Assembly: GCA_964352855.1 (NCBI GenBank)
Contig: CAYGTR010000001.1
Coordinates: 62,001 to 126,000 of the forward strand
Reading direction: 5' to 3'
Source: Litorimonas sp964352855
GTDB lineage: Bacteria; Pseudomonadota; Alphaproteobacteria; Caulobacterales; Maricaulaceae
DNA: 64,000 nt
Position 1 is the first letter of the stretch. The number at the start of each line of letters is the position of its first letter. A program made the position numbers and the translations under genes. Positions 60,604 through 64,000 of this stretch are shown here, one piece after another. Below the pieces are notes generated by a model. That model was not told the DNA's origin. It saw only the letters and a program-made list of their open reading frames with translations, and did no database searches.

Positions 60604-61761
60604 ATGCCGCAAAGTAAAAAACGGTCCGTTACTCTACAAAATTTTTTGCTATGGGCTTTTTGGGCTACATTAGTGATAGTTTTTGTATCTCCTGCTTATG
60701 CCCAAGTTTCATCGCTATCGTGTGGGGCAGACTCTAATAGGCATGATTGGGATACAAACCCTTGGCCTGCGGGTAGTTTGGCAGAAAATTATTCAACCAA
60801 CGGCGAAACTCTTAACGTTTCAATTGCAGGTGATACAGGTAATTTTGTACCGGATAGTACGTCCGCGCCCGTCACAGCAAGTTTTGATACCGGTGGATTG
60901 TCGCCTGCAGAACTATCACTCGAATTATTCATCGATTTCATTAACTTGTCAGACTCAATAACGATAACTTTTGACGTCGGGCAGGCGGGGGTTGGCGTCG
61001 AAGAGCTCCAATTTCTGATATTTGATGTCGATTTTGGAGAAGCTCAATTTCAAGATGAAGTTATAGTCATGGGTTACCTTAATGGAGTTGCTGTAAGCCC
61101 CACCTTAACGCCCAGTAGTAGCAATACAGTCAGTGGAAATATCGCAACAGGGCAGGTTCAAACGTCAGAAACATCTTCAAATGCAAACTTAGGCGTTACT
61201 TTTAACGCCCCGATTGATCAATTTGAAGTCACATATAAAAACGGTTCTTTGGCAAATGACCCACCAGGCCAACAAGCTATTTCGATCCATGATATCTTTA
61301 CGTGCCCAAGACTCCTACCTGAAATTGTGGCACAGAAAACGGTTGAAACTTATGACCCTTCGGGAAGTGGTCTTTACAATGTTCCTGGAACGGAAGTCAC
61401 TTATACCTTGAGTTTAACCAATATTGGAACCGCCCCAACAGATACAGATAGTTTGTTTCTAACAGATAGTTTGCCGGAGGAAGTCGTGTTTTTTAACGGC
61501 GATTTAAATGGGCCTGCAAGTGGGACGTCTCCGGTTATTTTTTCCCAAACAAATACATCGTCTTTATCGTTTGATGCAGCTAGTGACTTGCGGTTTTCTA
61601 ACTCCACTTCTCGTCCTAGTCGTTTTACAGAGTGTAGTTATTTTCCATCTAATGGTCATGACACTCAAATAAAGCATGTTTGTTTTAATCCAAAAGGTTC
61701 TTTGAATAATGGAAGCCCTGCGCCCACGATGTCATTTCAATTTAGAACGAAAATTCAATGA
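60604..61761 (+). CDS. Secreted DUF11-type repeat protein
   Basis: 385 residues from ATG 60604 (the frame opens at TTG 60586). A signal peptide ends at Ala-Tyr-Ala-Gln (about residue 34). The first domain (about 40-240) is a beta-rich region with three Cys and many Asp/Ser/Thr; the last 130 residues match DUF11 (Val-Thr-Tyr-Thr-Leu-Ser-Leu-Thr-Asn-Ile-Gly with later Phe-Arg-Thr-Lys-Ile). DUF11 domains are found in large surface or spore-coat-like proteins; here only one unit exists. The gene is clearly richer in A/T than its neighbours, suggesting separate origin. Confidence 0.7.
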   Translation: MPQSKKRSVTLQNFLLWAFWATLVIVFVSPAYAQVSSLSCGADSNRHDWDTNPWPAGSLAENYSTNGETLNVSIAGDTGNFVPDSTSAPVTASFDTGGLSPAELSLELFIDFINLSDSITITFDVGQAGVGVEELQFLIFDVDFGEAQFQDEVIVMGYLNGVAVSPTLTPSSSNTVSGNIATGQVQTSETSSNANLGVTFNAPIDQFEVTYKNGSLANDPPGQQAISIHDIFTCPRLLPEIVAQKTVETYDPSGSGLYNVPGTEVTYTLSLTNIGTAPTDTDSLFLTDSLPEEVVFFNGDLNGPASGTSPVIFSQTNTSSLSFDAASDLRFSNSTSRPSRFTECSYFPSNGHDTQIKHVCFNPKGSLNNGSPAPTMSFQFRTKIQ

Positions 61762-61814
61762 CTAAATTGTCGTAAAAAATAACATACTCTAAAAAATAAT
61801 AGGATTAATGGTCT

Positions 61815-63371
61815 CTAAAGCGCCCCTGCGGCCCAAGCACTCCCTAAGGCTATCACGGCTCCTGCGCCGAGATAGGCGACGGGGCGCAGGATACTCTTTT
61901 TCGGCTCAGCCCTTTGCTGAATACCGCTCAAATCAATTTCACCATCTGCCCAGGCCTTTGCGAGTTTGGCAATATTATCTGTGGCGTCGGGAAGGGTTTG
62001 GAGGGTTTTGCGTGTGCGTTCCAGCCCGTCGAGGAAGTCATTGATATAGCGTTCGGGGCCGAGCTCACGGCGGACGGCTTTTTCGACGATGGGACGGGAA
62101 GCTTCCCACATATCGAAATGCGGGTCGAGCCGACGGGCAACGCCTTCGGCTTGCATCATGGTCTTTTGTAGTAAGATGAGTTGTGGTTGTAGTTCCATAT
62201 CGAAAAGCTCGGTGATTTCGAGGAGTTGTAACAACACTTTGGCCATAGACACATCTTCGGCTTTTTTACCGAATATGGGTTCACCCACGGCGCGTAGCGC
62301 ACTGGCGAAATCTTCGATACTGTGATGGGGCGGGACATAACCTATATCAAAATGAACTCTTGCGATTTTATAATAATCACGCTGTAGAAAGCCATAAAGC
62401 GTATCAATCTCAAAACGAATTTCTGCATCACCCAAACGACCCAAAATACCAAAGTCGAGCAGAACAAGTTTACCGTCCGCATCCACGATCAGATTACCTT
62501 CATGCATATCCGCGTGGAAGACGCCGTATTCAAAGGTCGAGGCAAGGAAGCTCTGAATGACCTGACGCGCAACATCTTCTTTATTTATATTCGGATCCGT
62601 CAGCACATCGGGAGAGGAGAGGTGCATGCCGTCAATCCATTCACTGACAAGGACATTCTTGCCGACCAAATCCCAGTTGAGTGTCGGGACACGGAAGAGG
62701 TCTGTCTCCTCGGCGATTTCGGCAAGCTCGGATTGGGCGGCGGCCTCTAAGCGCAGATCAAGCTCAAGCATTACAGCGCGGCGGGCTTCCGCGACGAAAT
62801 CTTTCGGGCGAAGGCGACGGATTTTCGGCACGGCGTTATGTGCGAGACTCGCCACTAAACTGATCACGTCCATGTCTTTCGTCATGCGTTGTTGGATTTT
62901 TGGACGCAGGATTTTGACAGCCACAATCTCGCCGTCATGGAGTTCGGCTTTATGCACTTGGGCGACGGAGGCCGCGGCGATGGGCTCTGACAAGGTTTTG
63001 AGATGTTTGCTCCAAGGCGCACCCCATTCTTCGGCCAACATTTCTTCGGCCTTTTTCATGGGAAAGGGCGGCACTTTATCTTTGAGGCGGGACAGGCCTT
63101 CGGCAAATTCAGCATCAAACATATCGCCGCGGGTGGAGAGGATTTGACCGAATTTAATGTAAGCCGGGCCGAGGGCTTCAAGCGCATTGGCGAAGCGTTC
63201 GCCAGCATTACCTTGGCGATTGCCGATGGAGAAGATGCGCGATACCGCGCCGACTAACCTCACCGGGAGCGGAACAAATTTCGCATATTCTGCGGGCACG
63301 AGTGAATCGTGACGAATCAAGACCCAAGCCGTGCGCAGTAATCGGAAAAATGTCGCGATCATTTTGAACAT
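61815..63371 (-). CDS. ubiB: UbiB-family protein (ubiquinone biosynthesis)
   Basis: 518 residues. The atypical kinase fold shows Lys-Phe-Gly-Gln-Ile-Leu-Ser-Thr-Arg (the inhibitory KxGQ motif), Ala-Ala-Ala-Ser-Val-Ala-Gln-Val (Ala-rich loop), Val-Lys-Ile-Leu-Arg-Pro and Phe-His-Ala-Asp-Met-His-Glu-Gly-Asn (catalytic loop). C-terminal hydrophobic helix Tyr-Leu-Gly-Ala-Gly-Ala-Val-Ile-Ala anchors it. It supports coenzyme Q synthesis, probably as ATPase. Alone in the window; ubiE is not adjacent. Confidence 0.93.
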   Translation of the reverse strand: MFKMIATFFRLLRTAWVLIRHDSLVPAEYAKFVPLPVRLVGAVSRIFSIGNRQGNAGERFANALEALGPAYIKFGQILSTRGDMFDAEFAEGLSRLKDKVPPFPMKKAEEMLAEEWGAPWSKHLKTLSEPIAAASVAQVHKAELHDGEIVAVKILRPKIQQRMTKDMDVISLVASLAHNAVPKIRRLRPKDFVAEARRAVMLELDLRLEAAAQSELAEIAEETDLFRVPTLNWDLVGKNVLVSEWIDGMHLSSPDVLTDPNINKEDVARQVIQSFLASTFEYGVFHADMHEGNLIVDADGKLVLLDFGILGRLGDAEIRFEIDTLYGFLQRDYYKIARVHFDIGYVPPHHSIEDFASALRAVGEPIFGKKAEDVSMAKVLLQLLEITELFDMELQPQLILLQKTMMQAEGVARRLDPHFDMWEASRPIVEKAVRRELGPERYINDFLDGLERTRKTLQTLPDATDNIAKLAKAWADGEIDLSGIQQRAEPKKSILRPVAYLGAGAVIALGSAWAAGAL

Positions 63372-63677
63372 AAGATGCTTATAGGCGACTCATTTTCCGC
63401 CGTATATGAAGAAATCAAACCTGTGACACCAAAGCGGGCGCATAGTGTTTCGCTTTGGATTAAGAGTGTTTGAAAGAGGATGGCTATCCTCGAAAAAATT
63501 TGGTTATGAAACAGGGCTTTATTGACGCAGCACAGAATTCTCTTAAATTTACGATTGATTAAGGCTTCACCCTAGATATGGTGTACGAAGTTGCAAATCA
63601 GACAAGATGTTGCATTTTCAATTAAAGATAAGCTTTCATGATGAAGGCTTTGGGCTGACGAAACGGGAGACAGGCAC
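63372..63677. other. Gene-free gap of about 300 bases before nrdB
   Basis: No convincing gene on either strand. It holds the divergent promoters of ubiB and nrdB and the NrdR-like boxes listed separately. A 65-codon frame at 63622-63819 on the minus strand overlaps nrdB and is considered spurious. Confidence 0.7.
63569..63615. promoter_or_regulatory. Two NrdR-box-like sites upstream of nrdB
   Basis: ACCCTAGATATGGTGT (63569-63584) matches the NrdR consensus ACACwATATATwGTGT at 13 of 16 positions; AGACAAGATGTTGCAT (63600-63615) at 11 of 16. The boxes start 31 bases apart, the characteristic three-turn spacing of NrdR sites. NrdR represses ribonucleotide reductase genes, and the sites end 62 bases before the nrdB start. 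Confidence 0.6.
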
Positions 63678-64000
63678 ATGGGAAATATGGATTTTCTAAA
63701 AGACACAAAATCAGGATTATTACTCCCGAGCCAGAGCTATAAGCCTTTTCGTTATCCTTGGGCCTATGATTTTTGGCAGAAACAACAGCAAGTTCACTGG
63801 ATGCCGGAAGAAGTGCCACTGGGCGAAGACTGTAAAGATTGGGCCACCAATATTACAGAAACAGAGCGTAATCTCCTGACACAAATTTTCCGTTTCTTTA
63901 CACAGTCTGATGTCGAAGTCGGCGCGAACTACATGGAAAACTACATGCCGCTGTTCAAACCAGTGGAAGTCCGCATGATGCTCGCGGCGTTTTCGAATAT
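63678..64000 (+). CDS. nrdB: Ribonucleotide reductase small subunit (class Ia), 3' truncated by the window
   Basis: 107 residues visible from ATG 63678, with GGGAGA upstream. The N-terminus Tyr-Pro-Trp-Ala-Tyr-Asp-Phe-Trp-Gln-Lys-Gln-Gln, Trp-Met-Pro-Glu-Glu-Val-Pro, Thr-Glu-Thr-Glu-Arg-Asn-Leu-Leu-Thr-Gln-Ile-Phe-Arg-Phe-Phe-Thr-Gln-Ser-Asp-Val-Glu-Val matches the alphaproteobacterial NrdB group. It supplies the tyrosyl radical for deoxynucleotide synthesis; the first metal ligand (Asp-Val-Glu region) is included. The remaining part lies outside the window. Confidence 0.92.
   Translation, partial: MGNMDFLKDTKSGLLLPSQSYKPFRYPWAYDFWQKQQQVHWMPEEVPLGEDCKDWATNITETERNLLTQIFRFFTQSDVEVGANYMENYMPLFKPVEVRMMLAAFSN

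Overview
The window reads as chromosome of an alphaproteobacterium, most likely a marine, stalked or budding member of the Caulobacterales/Maricaulales (Hyphomonadaceae or Robiginitomaculaceae type) with moderate GC. Reasons: a protein with the full SpmX architecture (degenerate phage-lysozyme domain, long acidic linker, two C-terminal membrane helices) behind a sigma-54-like promoter, as in Caulobacter polarity control; CtrA-like TTAA motifs; DUF1489, UbiB and PxpABC proteins of alphaproteobacterial type; and a large TonB-dependent receptor. No prophage, transposase, CRISPR array, rRNA or tRNA was seen. Taxonomy is an inference from gene content only.

Layout. 1-2.0 kb: end of a type II secretion locus (gspD 3' end, gspN, a lipoprotein, and a short prepilin peptidase on the other strand). 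2.1-8.8 kb: mgtE, spmX, a cupin/JmjC-like protein, DUF1489 and a hybrid histidine kinase. 8.9-14.3 kb: M3 peptidase lipoprotein, YgjP-like metallopeptidase, and a large unknown lipoprotein followed by a TMEM175-like membrane protein. 14.4-17.0 kb: etfBA with a terminator, then a divergent ArsR regulator/membrane protein pair sharing palindromic operators. 17.1-21.6 kb: AraC regulator and a four-gene acyl-CoA catabolic operon (HSDL2-like SDR, DUF1330, DUF2855, dienoyl-CoA isomerase-like crotonase). 21.8-25.9 kb: outer-membrane barrel protein, Atm1-type ABC exporter, WecG/TagA glycosyltransferase (possible holdfast gene), XRE regulator.

25.9-37.4 kb is one long minus-strand run, transcribed from 37.4 down to 25.9 kb: pxpA-pxpB-pxpC (5-oxoprolinase), a pabB-pabC fusion, zntB, then DUF4129-DUF4350-MoxR-DUF58-SpoIIM-RDD, a tightly packed envelope-associated MoxR/VWA-like module without an assigned function. 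37.5-43.4 kb: TauE exporter, BaiN/YhiN flavoprotein, a secreted small protein and a TonB-dependent receptor. 43.6-46.0 kb: gyrB. 46.1-46.8 kb: a decayed gene with one in-frame stop and one homopolymer frameshift. 47.0-50.3 kb: endonuclease/phosphatase-fold protein, nnrD, and a class C beta-lactamase-fold hydrolase with membrane helices. 50.4-54.0 kb: a compact carotenoid oxygenase-thiolase-DUF1295 operon. 54.1-61.8 kb: DUF885 peptidase-like protein, pterin dehydratase, VanZ-like protein, a secreted repeat protein resembling a module of Bacteroidetes OmpA-family proteins, dut, a periplasmic protein, coaBC and a DUF11 protein. 61.8-64.0 kb: ubiB, then a gap with a pair of NrdR-box-like sites in front of the truncated nrdB.

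The most interesting points are the detoxified-lysozyme SpmX with its promoter, the MoxR/DUF58/SpoIIM/RDD module, the two CoA/isoprenoid-type catabolic operons, the repeat protein at 57.1-58.1 kb, and several regulatory repeats that can be read directly.
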